A stretch of DNA of 64,000 nucleotides, taken from assembly GCA_024734555.1 (NCBI GenBank), contig JANPWX010000080.1, positions 2,771,966 to 2,835,965 on the forward strand, read 5' to 3'. The DNA is from Trochalopteron elliotii (lineage: Eukaryota; Chordata; Aves; Passeriformes; Leiothrichidae). Position 1 is the first letter of the stretch. Each line of letters begins with the position of its first letter. The notes under the pieces are model-generated. The model was not told the origin of the DNA. It worked only from the letters and a program-made list of their open reading frames with translations, and ran no database searches. Positions 43,301 to 58,300 of the stretch are shown one piece after another. The position numbers were made by a program, and so were the translations under genes.

Positions 43301-46300
43301 TTTGGAAGTTATCACCTTATATTGCACAGAACTGTACTTGTGTTCACTTCGGACCCCATCAGTTCTTTGCAGCCTACAGAAGCTTGGATCCATATGTCCA
43401 TGATGGATACATGTGGTAAATGCCTTGAGGTTTATTTATTTCTCTTGCTTGCCCTGAGCTGAAATTTTTAATGTTTTTTTTTTTGAGTTACTCCAGAGGA
43501 GCTGACTTACATGCTGTTTTCCCTCAGGGAGAAAACAGAGCAGGAAGCAGTAGGTGTTCTGTAAACATAACGAAGAACAAAATGCATCAAGGTTATTTTG
43601 GTGCCCTAATAAATTATGCCACACAAGCACATATTGTAAATAACTTTTACTACCTCACATCAAAACATTGTCAGTAACTGGAGAAATGCAGCTGTTGCAC
43701 AGAGCTTGTACCTGCTGGGCAGAGTGCAGGAGGAGCCATTTGAAGACAAGGAACTGTGTGCCCTTTGTAAATACTCAGCTTTTTCTTCTGGAGGACTGTA
43801 GGGATCATTCAGCAGGCAAAGGAAAAGAAGGAAAACAAGACACAGAGAAGTGAGAAGACAGTAAAACTAGAATTTGAGAAAGTTTCAAAGCACATCCCAA
43901 ATGAAGATACTGAAGCAACCAGAAGTTAGCAATAAGATTAGGATGGCATGCTTCTTATATTCTATATGGGTGGTGTTACCTATATCTTTTCAGAAAAAAT
44001 GTCTTGTAGTTAGAACATTTTACATTTCTGAGAAATGGCATTTCTAGAGAGATTAGTGCAGAACTCCAGGCTTTTTAAGAGGTGTATATCAGTCTCAAGG
44101 GAAATAATTTTAAGGAAAGTAATCAATGTTCCTGTCTTGGATGTGACATGAGACATTTTGGTGCAAGCATAGCAACAGTTACCACAAACTTGCCATATTA
44201 TAAATTCGTATTTTTTATATGTTCAAATTTGAACAGCATAGATTTGTGAAAGTTCAGTACTGAGCATTTAGTAAAATAAAGGCTGAAAAGGTGTATGGTT
44301 AAGTTTTTTTCAGGGATAAATAGATGACTTTATCAGGTTTCCTCACTTCAGTTTAAGAATTGACACTCTCAGGAATCTTCCAGGCCTGCCACACAAAGAG
44401 ATAAGTCCCATGATTTCAGCTGATGTTCATCAGATCCCATGACAGAGCAAGTCTAAGGTTAAACCAGCAGAATTCTAAACCAAACATGCTAACTCAGAGC
44501 TCCCTCTGTGACTATTCATTCATATCACTGGGTCTGCTGCTATGGGAATACTGTGACTGAAATCTAATTATGAAAGGGTGAAGATGAAGAGAGCCAACAG
44601 TGCTATATTTGATTTAAACTTTTTTTAAGGGAAAACCAGGGCCACCAGGGCAGAAAGGAGCAGCTGGGTACCCTGGACCAGAAGGCATTCCTGGGAACCC
44701 TGGCAAGACTGGGCTGTCAGGGGAGCCTGGCCCTAAGGTAAGTTGCTTTCCACATTTCCTCTATGTCATTTTGCATTGTAGATTTTCCAGGGTTAAGGTA
44801 TTTAAAAAGAAGAGACCATTCTCAGTTCCTTGAGTATCTTGAAAATTAGGCCTTTTTTTGTTGTTGTTTTCTTTCTCTTTTGCTCCTGATAATCCAGCCA
44901 AGATATAAAGTTAGCATAAGGGAAGTGTGCTGTAAGAACAGTTTCATTGGTATATCACCGTAGTAACTACAGCTACATCAAAGTCACTTCTTAGAGAGGC
45001 TGCACAGTTCTGTTCCTGAAAATGAGCCTGAGACTATTTCCTCTTAGGGTCTGAGATAATCCCACATTTTCCTTATTGACTCTGTATTTGTAACCTGTGT
45101 CTCTCTACCTAAATAATTATGAAGCTTTGTCCAAAACCAGTGAAACAGAGTATTGGGTATGTGAGGTATCTAAGAGCATTCTTGGAAATGGGTTTTTTGT
45201 CTGACTGTTCTTTGCTGTGGGCCAAAGGTGGTGACCTGCTGCCTCTGGGAGCAGTGAGACAGCTCTTTCATTAGTCCCCTCAGAGAGGGGGAGAAGATAG
45301 CTTGAGTAGTTCTTGTCATTGCAAGTCTGATCACTTTAATTTCCAGTATGAATTTCTCAATAGTTCTACTCACATGGACCAGTAATTGTTATAAAAGATT
45401 GCCAAGTTAGATTTGGTTTTGGAATTAGTCAAGATGCCAGACAAGGCACGTTGTTTCAGGTATGCATTTCCAGTCTGGTTGAAGAAAGAGAAAATTAAAC
45501 AAGTTACCCGTAGGGGGCAGGTGCACCCTACTCAAGCCTCTCCCATCTCAGGTCATGGACTTCTTCCAAATTCTTAAAATTCTTTGGAGCTGGATTTAGG
45601 AGAATCACCCCAAAGAATTTTTACATCTTTTGCCTTTCCACTGAAAATTTCATGCAATCATTGTAAAGACAGCTCTATTACCCTATTAAAGTTTGTAATA
45701 AAGGCAGGCTTATAACTGATTTTTACCCCAATGAATAAAAAGAGTAGAACTTTTCCTATGTAAGTTTATCAAACCATTGATCTATAAGCCACATCACCAT
45801 ATTCAAAACCCCAGAAAATCACATTTAATACAAAAATTGTGTTTTATACAACCCTTTTATTCCTACAAGTGCTTAACTGAATGTTGTAGGAAATAAGGAG
45901 GATTTACATATGCTTATGTTTCTATTAAGTTACATCAGAGATATATTCATTTGTATGAAGCAAATTTCCATTTTGTATTTTTTAACGTGTCAAAAGTGGC
46001 TTAACTCCATGTACTCACTAACATATTTTTTCATTTAAAGTAGTTGATTTTGTTAATAGGTTGATGCTCTCATACATTTTCGTAGCAAATGTTCTGATCT
46101 TTCTTCATCTGATAATGTTATTGCATGTGAAACCTAACAGACTGTCCACAGACATACTAGTATCACCAATATGCCTGATCCTTATAAATAAACATACTGA
46201 ATTTTGACTATTTCTTTGGGAAGCTAGTCTCATTCTGTTTCATGTGGAGTTACTTCTTGAAAAATGGATACGGTGAAGTTCAAACAATTTTCAGCCTTTT

Positions 46301-49300
46301 ACTTTTGGAATATTACCAGAAATCCATGTAATCCTGCTGATCATTGTCTTTCTATTTATTTTGATGTATTATCATTGTGTGTCCATATATACAGAAAGCT
46401 TTAAGTGGTTTTGACTAATTTTACTTGCCTGTTTCAGCATACAATGAGAAAACATGCTTGGCTGTTCTACTTGTAAACCATTATTTTCAATTTGTTAAGG
46501 GCAATCAAGGAAACTCAGGCTTACCAGGTCTAGCAGGTTATCCGGGAGCTCGAGGTCCCAGGGGATTGCCAGGCATGCCAGGGCCCATGGGAGCACCTGG
46601 ACTAAAGGTAGGTACAAACATGGGGTCTGGTTCTTTAAGTACAGTTTTGCTGATAATGCTTATTCTTCATGCTGCATTTAGTGGCTGTGGAACCACCATA
46701 GTACTGTTAATCATGTGAGTAACAGACATCAAGTCTTATTTGAAGGGTAAGATTTACAAGCTAAGCTGTGTTTACCACATTTCCATAAATGCCACATAGA
46801 ATACAGAATAAGCATTAATAAGGCACATACTGACTCAAGCCAAATGACATAAAGGTAAAACCTGGGAAAGAGCATAAGCACAAAGTATGAAACCTGTATA
46901 TTCACAGCCTTTATTGCAACTCAGTAACCTCCTGAGCTAGACATGTCTTCTGTGTATTTGATAGTCCTTAAAAGATTTCTCTTGCAGGAACTTGTCTAGT
47001 TTCCATTTGAATCAATGTAGATTTTTAGTCTAACAGCAGGGAGTTCAACAAGTACACTCTGTCTTGTTCAGAGGATTACTTTTCAAAATTACTTGTAGCC
47101 TGTCTGTTCTGTGTTTCATTCTGTGAACTTTACTGGTTACACTGGGAGATATCATGCTAGAATTGACCCAACATGTATGGTTTTTATGGTTCCAACTCAA
47201 GGAGCAGTCAAGTCACATTTGCATTTTAGTATATGTTTAATTATTTTCCTGAGGGAAATAAATTGAATGGAGTAAGTCTATTTCTTAAGGAGAAAACATG
47301 CTCCATGCTTCTGACAGGAAGCCTGTCATTTACATCTGTAACTTCCATAATTGTAATAAAATATATATTTTCTTCTTACTGACAGGGTGAGAAAGGGCTT
47401 CTAGGTCATCCAGGAAAGCGAGGCAAAAGAGGCCTTCCAGGATCACAAGGTGACCAAGGAACAGCAGGAGACAGTGGACTGAAAGGACAGATTGTACGTA
47501 GTCACAGTGGTTGATGCAAAACAAGTAGTCTGAGAGTAAGCAACATGAACTAATGGTAAGGATGCCTGCTCCTATTACAGGGAGAAGATGGAGATCAAGG
47601 TTTAATGGGGTTTCAAGGATTCCCAGGTCCAAAAGTATGTGCTTGTTCTTTTCTCTTAGATTGTAAGCTATTTACAGAGTGAGAACATTATGAAAGCATA
47701 GAATTAATCAGCTTTAACACTAATTTGTTCAAAATATGTCTGAACTGTTGGAACATGGTAGGCAGAACTGTGTACTCCCTGTCTAAGGACAAACATTCTG
47801 AGTCAGTACACCTGGTATTTTCACTGTTACTGCTCTTAGAAATTATCTTACTTTCACTGATTATAAGAGTTTGAAACAAGTGGGTAGCTAATGTCCAAGT
47901 TTGATTGAATTGTTCTGTTGCATTTTCAGGGTCCTGCAGGGGACATTGGCTTATTTGGAATTCTGGGTCCAAAAGGTCCAACAGGCCAAGCTGTAAGTGC
48001 TTCACTTCATGAAAGATTGTTAGGATGATTATTTGCAAGTGGCACACGTTTTAACTTAGAGAATTATCTTTTTTCTTATTAACACTTAGGTTAGGCCTGA
48101 AGCCTCTAACCAAACCTTTCTGTCTGAGTCTAGATGCCCATTGCTTGTACTGCAACACTGCTCTGGTTACATCATACTTACAGATACAGAAACAGAGCTG
48201 GGCCCTTAATCTTGAAAGAAAAAAGCAAGCTCTGCTAAGTGTGGATTTCTTAGTGCAATCTTATGACTTTTATTTCTTTGTCTACTGGAGTTGAACATTC
48301 TTCTTACTGGCAAAACTGGTGATTGTGTAACTATGTTTTACAGCAAAAGAAGAATAGGGATCAAACTTTGCCTGGAGTAAGACACGGTGGTGCTCAGGCA
48401 TTATTGATCAATAGGTAGTCTTTTTTTAATGAATATTTTATTTTTATCTAAAATGTTCCTAACCTTCATTAGCTCATTCTTCATGACATTCTGCTTTGAT
48501 ACTTGCCAAAAAATGTAGAAACATCTTTAGCATTTTGTGCATCCAGTGTGGCATCAAGTGTGAAAGATTGAAGCATGGGAGGCCTTACTACAACATGTTC
48601 TCTCACTGCTGCCTTTCAGAACATCACAGAACTGAATTTGTTCAGTTAATCAGATACAGAGCAGCTGCTTTAGGGGACTGTTCTAATAGCTGCTTTATTT
48701 TTCTAAACATTCCTATATGAGATAAAGACTGGGCACGAGCAGTTTGCTCTAAGTGAAATGGATCTAAAAAGTGGCATTTTAGCAGCACTTACTGGCAGCC
48801 TTACAAGAGTCCTTGTGGGCAGTAATATAGCTCAAGATAGAATTGGTTGCAGTTCAATAATTATGTGGTCTTTTGTAATCAGAGCACTTAAGTTTCCACT
48901 GGGTTTAGTGCATCAGGTTTCACATTAAAGAATGTGTGGGAGCTTTCCAAGCACAACTATTACAAATTAATAAAATACTTACCTTACTGATTTTGTTGTA
49001 ATGTATATTCAATATTTAGAAAGTATCACCATGACCTTTTGGATATTTGACAAGCCTGTGTGCTGAGCAACTTTAAACCAGGACATGTCATGAGGATTTC
49101 CTTTATTTTGGAAACATGGTGAACTAATAAATTCTTTGCTTGTTTACAGGGATATATTGGCCCTATTGGTCAAGAAGGCATAGCAGGCCCAACTGGCAGA
49201 CCTGTAAGTTTCCCTTCACTCTTTCATTATTCATTTATTTCACTACCCCTTTTGTTTAATCATCTTGTTTTTCAACTAGCAACCTTCTTATTTTTCTGTT

Positions 49301-52300
49301 TGCAAATAGCAGCTAACAAGGACCTTCCTTTTTATACCATGCTGGTAAGTTAATCTATGTGACTCCAGCATCTGTAATACAAACAAGAAAAAAATGACAA
49401 AAACCAGTAACAAAAAAGTAATTGCAATGACCTTCTGCCTAAGTACAGCATGCAGAGGGCATCTGTACAGGGGCAGTGGGCAAGTCAAGGTGTAAAACAG
49501 CAGACAGTAATTACCACCTGGATATTCTTTCTCAGCCTGTGGTCTGAGACATATCTAGAGAGTATCCACACTCAGTATAGTTTATTTTTTATTTCTTGTG
49601 GGCTGTACTGGGCAGAGTGCCCCTCTAGACACTCTAGGAGTGCCCATGAGCCCTTGTAGGGCTGTTCCAGGGGTTGGTGAGGTCCCTGTTACAACTCAAA
49701 AGTCATTGTGACCTCTCTGACACCTTTCAGTGCACCCCAGGTTCCCTGCACTGGGGGAGCTCTGCCCTCATCCCTGTTTCCATCTCTTGCCGCACTCATG
49801 ATACCAGAGCCAGCTTTGTTTTACAAGAGAGCCCAGTGGCTCATGTCTCCAGACCACCCAACCATGCAAGGCAGTTTTAGAAGTTCTTTGTACCATGAAG
49901 ATTCCTCTGCCTGATCAAGTAGACTTGGAGTAAATGAGAATGTCTAAAAATCAAAATAATCATAAAAAATAGTAAATATACAATAAAAGTAATAAATGCA
50001 AATATTTTCAAGTAAAATAGAAAGAAAGGGAATGTCCCTTTTATAATTCTTTCCACTTGTTGGAAAAATCAGTACTTTGTCTTGCTCCATTCTTTTCAAT
50101 TGCACTGAGGAGAAAAACTTTACAGTTGTGTGCACTTGTATGAAGGCTTTTAATAGGCTTCATATTGAATGCAAAAGTTTGCCATTATCATCAAAAAAGC
50201 ATTTTAGTTGACTGTTACTTCTATGTGTTATGAAACGCAGCCATCAAGATGCAAAATTTTTCCAGAAAAGAATTTTAAAATTGTTCCTGTCCTTGGGGAC
50301 ACAATTTAAGTGGAAAACCAGCCAAAAATAGGGACAGAAAAATAGTGTCTGATCTGATTATGAGAGTAGAACTAATAACATCATAAAAACCATTATGTGG
50401 TGAATGGATTTCTTGTGATTTCAGTGATGGAGAGTATTGAGTTTTGTTCTCTAAAGACAGTGAAGCACTGATGTATTGAATGTGGATGAAATTGTGGAGA
50501 ACACAGCTGATCGACGGGCAACACAGTTAAAATTACTGAGAGAAAACACACTTGCAAGCTGAAGAACACAGTTTTCCACATATAGGAATTACAAGATGTG
50601 TTCAACTAATTTCATTTTCTAGTAGTACAGGAAAATTAACCCCCAGAGCTGTAAATACTTCCACAGATGAGACTGGACTTTTCATGTGAGCAGTATAATT
50701 CTCATGGATATTAATCTGCTTATTTCAGTCCTAGGCAGCTAGAAAGCATATCGGATTAACAGCTGCTCTTTCTTACAGGGACCAAGAGGTGAAAAGGGCA
50801 TGAGGGGTGAAATGGTAAGATGAAACAACTTTTGTGCTTTCATTCTTTGGGCTGTGTAAAATCTATTTCTGTTACCCTGAATGTACTCATGTGTGCTCTG
50901 AATGCCAGGCAGTTGTGTTATGCTCCTGGAGAGCACTGCCCAAGCAAGCTGGTAGTCTGGGTTAGAAGCCTGACCTTCTTGTTCAAGTTGATTTATGCAG
51001 ATATGCCCAGTGTGTGTGAGCTGCTGGGCCATATGGCCCCTGGTCATACAGCAGTCACATACTCCAAATCTGTCCATGTTCAGATCTAAAAGGAAAATCT
51101 TGTCACATTTGTTGTAAAAGATCTAGTGCCTCACAGCATGCACGTGTTCACAGATCTGTATCTTCTTGTCTAGAAAGGGAGAAGCTCAGGAGAAGCCTAG
51201 ACCTGTGGGTGGGTGTCCATGCAACGTATTCCAACTGTAGGAACTATCGGCAGCACTGATGGGTTACAAATTTTTTTCAGCAAGAGTCACCGTGCATTCA
51301 TGAATGTTGGATTTAATATTAAATTTGTGTTAGAGTCAGTAAAGTCTCCAATTAATTATGGCTATGTGAAAAGTCATTAAGTTATCATATTTGCAGCGAA
51401 TATGAACACCAACTTGGTAACTATGATATTACCCTCTATGACAGATGTATAAGGAGTTCCTTTTCCAGTAATGAGCAGATGTGATCTTTTTCCTGTTTCT
51501 CTTACCCTGCCTTTCACCCCATCTCACTTAAAATTTAGTTTCACTTACTGTATTTTGCTTTTAGCAGCCACCTTCAAAAAACTCAAAGTGCCTTATAAAA
51601 GTTTTGAAAAATAAATCTGAAATATTCAAAACATTTTAAAGAGCTAAAGCTTGGAATGAAGCTTCTTGTCTATGTCTTGGAGAATTCTCCTCTTTGATTC
51701 TAATGCTCTTGAGGCAATTGCTAGCTCAGAATAAGAGGAAAACTAGTTTCTCAATTTGCTGTTATCCATCTTAGCTGTCTTTTTCAACTGTTTGTTCGTA
51801 AGAATTGTTATGACAGCAAAGAGCTAAAAATGCTGACACTTAAAAAAAGTTCCAGAAACAGTCCTTAAAAAAACATCCAGGATGGTGAACAAGAAACATC
51901 TGTTTCCATTATTGGTGCTGGTGTTTAAGAAGTTATTTCCTAAATACATTCTTGAATTCATCAAGATGAGTTAATCTAGTAAGGCTGTCTTCAGAAGAAG
52001 AATGTTTAATTTAAAATCATATACAGTGGCATTACTTTCCCCCAAGAAAGGGATTTATTTCCAACTACTTTCACATACAAAGGAGACCAAACTTTTTTCA
52101 TCCAACTGTGTATTCTGAGTTTTAATTTATACCTTTAAAATTTATATTGGCACTCTTCCTAGAATCACATAGATTTGAACCTTTTTGTAGTATATTTAGT
52201 TATATTTTTTAGTCTGTCAAGGTTACAGAGTTCATAACTAGAAAGAAATGTCCTTTTATCCCCAGAAAAACATGGAATGTAAAATCATGTCTTCTTATTG

Positions 52301-55300
52301 AGGCCAGTGGTGAAGCACACATTCTTTGTTAAAAATACTCTCTTCAAGAACTGGAAAATTCTTAGAAAATATGAATGTTCTTGGGATTGCTCATGCTTTC
52401 AAAGTTAAGTGTATGTACTATTGTATGTAAAATCGGGGCCTCTTAACATTAGTAAAAGATTGGGATTTTGGCCTTTGAACTTCTGTTCAATCAAATGGAG
52501 TGATTAAAGAATTAAACAACACACTGAAAATAACTGGTTTGGTCTCTGCTTTTGTTTTTATGAACTGGGATTACACTTTTCTCACTTAAATTCTAATGCG
52601 ACCAAAGGTTAAATTAAGTAGATTTGTAAAAGTAATCCGGTACATTCCACTAAAACATTTAGCAATTAGCTTAGTTCATGAAAAGTGTAATTTAGCCTTA
52701 TTTTTGTGCTCTGTAGCAGAAAGAGAGAACATTGGTAAAATTCCTACTCTCTGCAGTACCATTATATTTTAAAGATTTGTTAGGATAATTGCTATAGCTC
52801 TCTGAAGTTTTAATTCATTTAAGAAATGTGATATTCCACAAAGTAGTTCATAAATAGCATTCAGTATTTACCTTTTTTTTTTTTCCCATGGGTTTTACTG
52901 GCAAGGAGACAGTGGATCAAGACAAATGACATTCCTCTTTTGCAAAGTACCTTTGGAACTCATTGGAACAGTGCAGGTTTTTATTTTTAAAACATTCAGT
53001 TCTATTTCAGAAACCACTATAAATTTGAACTGCTCTTGTCCCAAGACTTCTTGAGTCTTAAAATGGTGACAACATGCCAAGAACATAGAACGTTAACTGA
53101 AGCATTCAGTCATCTAAAAAATATACTGGAACGTCTAAATCTCAGCATTCAGAACAAGGACATCTATTCATCCAAGAGCAGTGGTTGCTTAGGGACAAAC
53201 TGATGAAGACTTTGTACCTTTCCTTGATTTGGTATTTGCAAATTTAAGTCCTGAACCAAGATAAACAAATATATCCTTTCAATGTCAAATTTGTTTCTCA
53301 AGATTCTTTTTCACACTTTCATTTTATACTAAACATACTTGGCCAAGCATGATCAGACAGGCCAGTAATATATTCACATGAGACTGAATGTATCCTGGAG
53401 CAGTCTAACAGCACCTCAGCACCTGACCTGATTAATTAAATGTGGAGTCAGCCTTCCCAGCTGGCATACAACAGTATAGCTCTGTGAAACCCAATTGATT
53501 TGCAGCAGCTGAGGAACAATGCCAAAATAGTGAATGTATCTGTGTAAACTTAGATCAGTTTTGTAATAATGAATAACAACATTTTATACATATTTAATAG
53601 TAATAGGATTTCAAAGAAAATTTCAAGCTGGGCAATAATCAAACTCAGGAAAGTAAAGAAAGCTAGTTACTTGACACAGAATCCACAGGGATATCCATAC
53701 TACATATGCTACTACATATGCATATAGTACTGCATATGGTAAAATTACTGGTTCTTTTATTTCCATTTTCCAACATTAATGATTAACATATTTTATAAAG
53801 ATGTTAATCATTAAATATCTACCTAAAAGATGGGTACCAGTCCCTTCTATAGGTACAAGTGGATGAAACATAAATAAATAGGGTCAGAATGTATTGGTTG
53901 AAAAGCTCACAATGTTTACATTCTGTGGTCCTTATCTTAAGGTCTTCTTGGTTAAGTATCAGAAAATCATCTATCTAAATATTCAGAAATTGCTTTAGTT
54001 TTGAATTTCCTCTATTTTCCAAAGAACACATACAAGACATGGGTCTTGCCTCAAAGCCATTTACAGTCCATCAACATAGCCTTGCATAGAGCTGGTGCTT
54101 GGAATTGTATGACAGCCCCCACTTTTCACACCCTTTATAGTCCAGCACCTGAGCCCCACTGGCATGGCCAGGGCAGGTGATGTGCAGACATACTTCAGTT
54201 GTGCAGCTGTCATTGTAACCCCTGGCAGATGCATTCCCTGGCACTACCATATGCTCTGCCTCAGGACCTAAGAACTGATAAATTTGCAGCCTCAGTGACT
54301 TTGATACATTGCTCCTATCTGGTTTGAGATCCCTTTTTTTAAATACACATTAATTAATATTAGAGTGAATCTGGTCTTTCTTCAGTCATTTCCAGCTGTC
54401 CTTGCTTTTGGCAGCTTGAGCACAGCCCGAGTTCAGCAGTTGTACCATGAAGTGACACAGATCTTGCTGTGAAATCTCACAGCAGAAACACTTCTTATTA
54501 CTATATCAAGTGATTTACAACTTAATTCCTACTTGACTAGATCAGTTTCACAACATTTGTCAGCATGACCATGCCACATCAGATTATTTCTCTTTTGGCA
54601 GAGATTTAATACTAGCGTGACCATACTGACGTATGAGGGCTTTTGCTGGAACAGCTTATTGTGCTCAAGTAATTGGTACAAGCAGCACTGACAAAAGAAT
54701 GTTCTGCTTAAATTGACTTAGCTGTGTTGAAAAGGTTTTTAGTAATTTAAGGTGCAGATCTAGCCCATGCCTTTCATTCCTTCTCTTTTTCTCTTCTAAA
54801 GGCGCTGCAACTAATTCTTTTCCTTGTCATAATTTGTGCCATTGTTTGCTACAGTAGCTTCTAGAAGCTTTGAGGATATAGAGCTTGAAGATAAGAATCT
54901 AACAGAGACACAAGTGTCGTTGCATATTAATAAATGTTCGCAACCATTCCAGCTTAATGTGAATAGTTAATTAAAGAAAGAATAATTCAGATGGGTTTAT
55001 TGTATTGGAAAGGTCCATGTTCAAGCCTAAGGCAGCCTAAAACTCAGGTTTCCATGCACTGTAGGCACTGTAAGCTAGGGAAAAGCAGTTCCTTCTCCTC
55101 CTCTCCTCTGCAACCATCCTACACACTAAAATGATGCTACTTACAATGAGAAAATGAGGGCATAACTTCTTGAATAAAAAGGAAGTCTGCCATTTCACTG
55201 TAAAACAACGAACCTGTTCTGGCTGAAAACTGACACTGCTGATAAATTAAACTGATAAAAGCCTGGCATATAGTCATGGATTAAAGTGGATAGGTTAGTT

Positions 55301-58300
55301 TTTTTGCAGTTACTGATAATATCACATACCATGTTTTTGTGATTATTTACCTCTTCTAGCACTTCCATTGTCAGCATACATATAACCCTGGCACATATAT
55401 TAATACTTTCTATAACTTTTAATGTTCCCTTCATATCAGAAGTAATTGAAGAAACAAGGAACCAGACAACAGAGCACAGTGGTTTAACAATAGTAACTAA
55501 TAATCTACAGCTTTACCACAGCTGGTATTACACCTTCTTCCTTAAACACATTGGGACATTTTTGTGATTTAATAAATACATAAATGTAAAACCAGACATT
55601 TTAATGTATAACTGTTGCATTCTATCTCCATTTCTTCTAGGGGCCTCAGGGACGGCAGGGCCAGCCTGGGCCACCTGTAAGTGCATAAAAAACTGTGCCT
55701 GTATTTTTCCATTTTGATTGCTCTATATAAAGATGTGAAGCACCTAATATCTGTTTTTTCCTGTTCTCAGGGACCACCTGGACCACCAGGACCAAGGGTA
55801 AATTCTGTAACAACCCTAACCCACAATACAGTGCTTTATTGAAAGCGAAAATGACAGGATCCTCTTCAAATGTACTGCTTGTTCCACTGCTCAAAGAATT
55901 TACCACCTGCACTTCTGTATATTCTTGTTCATCTTTTTATATTCTGAAACACCTGTTTTTTTAGAACCAAGTGGATCTCAATGCTGCTGTTCAAGCTTTG
56001 TTTGAGTCAAATGCTGCCTTGCAGATGGAGGTATATATTTAAATGTATTTACATTATCATACAGGGAATGCAATTATAATTTTATTCTTTGAGCATATAA
56101 CAGGGTTTCTTTATAAAGACTTCGTTAAAATTAATAATGGATAGTGAGTAATTGTAGAATGTAATGAAACATGCTAGGATTTATAGGATATAGTTGAAAT
56201 GAAATTAAGAGAAGCAGCGAGACTTGTACCTTTTGTCATGGTTTGTGGTGTTGTAAATTACTGACTGTCACACATAGAGGACTGTATCTGCTCAGACATG
56301 GTCCACAATAGCAGCATTTAGGGTTTGATCAAAAAAAAAGATTGACATATACGTGTCTGGCTGCATTGGTTGCAAGAAAATCCCGTACATGGGTGAAGTC
56401 AAATAAATTTGCATATATTTTTTACGTTAAGCCTTAGATTTCACTATTTAAAATCTGAAACCTCTAAGTTTACTTTAAAAGTGGACCAATTTTTCCTTTC
56501 TTTCCATGTATCCATATTTTTATGTCAATATATCATAACGACAGATTTGCATAACCTAAACCTGCCTTAACGTCACTGCTCTGACAATTTTAATAAAGTG
56601 TCCTAATTTCTTTATTGGGACATGTTACCCTTATGTTGTTTTACATGGCTGGTTGCATTCATATAAACACTTTGATACTCTCTGGCTATTCAATGGCCAT
56701 TTGACATTTAACTCTTAACTGCATATACTGTTGTTGTGAAACTTCTTTGTGGTAACACATTTGCTAATGGCCCTTGGCAGAAATACCAGAATACTGAAGT
56801 AACTTTACTAGATCACAGTACAGAGATTTTCAAAACGCTCCACTACCTTAGCAATTTACTGCACAGCATCAAGAACCCTCTTGGCACACGAGATAACCCA
56901 GCACGCATCTGCAGGGATTTGCTTAATTGTGAACGTAAAGTGTCAGATGGTAAGTGTCCACTTTCACACAAGTACCTTGAAAAGGTGTGGCTTCCAAATG
57001 TTGCTTTCTACATTAAAATTCTGATCTGATAGATTTATTCTTCTTTTATGATATTCTCTTGCAGTATGCCTGTCACAGCTGTATTTATTTCATCTTTAAG
57101 ATAAAATTTCTGAATTTTAAAGGTGGAAGTATGTAGCTATCTAATAGTATATAAATATTAGACAGATTATATTTATCAGTAAAGAGATGTATCCAGAAAA
57201 TTTGAAACTGCAATTTTGTGATTCCAAGTTTTCCAAGTATTTATGGCTAATTTTGCAATGAATTTTGGGTGGATCAGATTCTAGATTCCTAATGAGAAAA
57301 TTGCTACCATACATTACCATTGTCAGATACACTGACAGTCATTGTATCTCGGAAGGTCTTGAATCAATATTTCAGATTAAAAAACCTCTCCTATTTAAAG
57401 CTGTAATGTCAGTGTAATTGTAATCAGAAGTGGTTTATTATGGTAATTTTTCTCAGTATCTGTTATTAGTATAATTTTAATAGCGAAAACATTTTCATGT
57501 TCCTTTTCTTTCATTTCCTTGTGAAGATATGGTGATAATAAATGTAACATTTGCCAAGAAATATTAATATTTTAGCATATTGCTTAGTAGTAATTATATT
57601 TTGGTTTTATTTTCTGTCTGGAATTATACACTAATAGGAAAATACTGGATTGACCCAAATATTGGATGTCCTTCTGATGCCATTGAAGTTTTCTGCAACT
57701 TCACTGCAGGTGGTCAGACATGTTTAACACCACTGTCTGTGACAAAGGTATGTGTTGCTTCTAGAGACACTGTGTCTGTGCTTGGACTCTAAGCAAAAGC
57801 ATGCTTATTTACTTAACTCATTAGAAAGTGTTTGATTTCACGGGGGCATTATTGTGCATCTTTTGGAAGGCCATGTTACATATTCTGATACAAAAGTTAC
57901 AGATTTTCTGGAGACTATATGTTAGTAATTCTCACTGTGTTCATCTGCTCACCTCTGCTGCTAGAATTACTTTGTTTTGCTTTACACTTTCTTATACAAG
58001 GCATAAAAATAAGCCTGAAATACTTCTAAGCTCCATTAGTACCTCATCACTCAGGGCACCTAAGCGTAGAGATGTTGAGGTCGCAATAGAAAGGATGGAA
58101 ATTATTACTGCTTTCCAACACTTAGGCACTTTTAAATGCCATTAGGGAAGGACTAATTTTTTGTATATCATTAGTTTATGCTCCTCTTTACATGTAGTTC
58201 TTGAACTCTTGGGAATAGAAATTCTATGTTTGTCAAGTTCTGTATATACTGTAGTCATTGAAACGCTTCAGAAATACAGTGAAGTTCACATATGCATTCC

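Larger units (their letters stand above)
50815..55640 (+). other. COL24A1: COL24A1 intron (4.8 kb)
   Basis: AT-rich intron with no recognised exon or repeat family. It contains a degenerate CATATGC-type direct repeat (53699-53740) and a 14-bp perfect inverted repeat (53776-53814). Confidence 0.75.

Noticed and set aside
49150..49203. GQEGIAG in exon 32, similar to the classical collagenase cleavage site
   Set aside because: It lies about 45 residues from the helix end, whereas the classical site is about 240 residues away, so it is not the positional equivalent.
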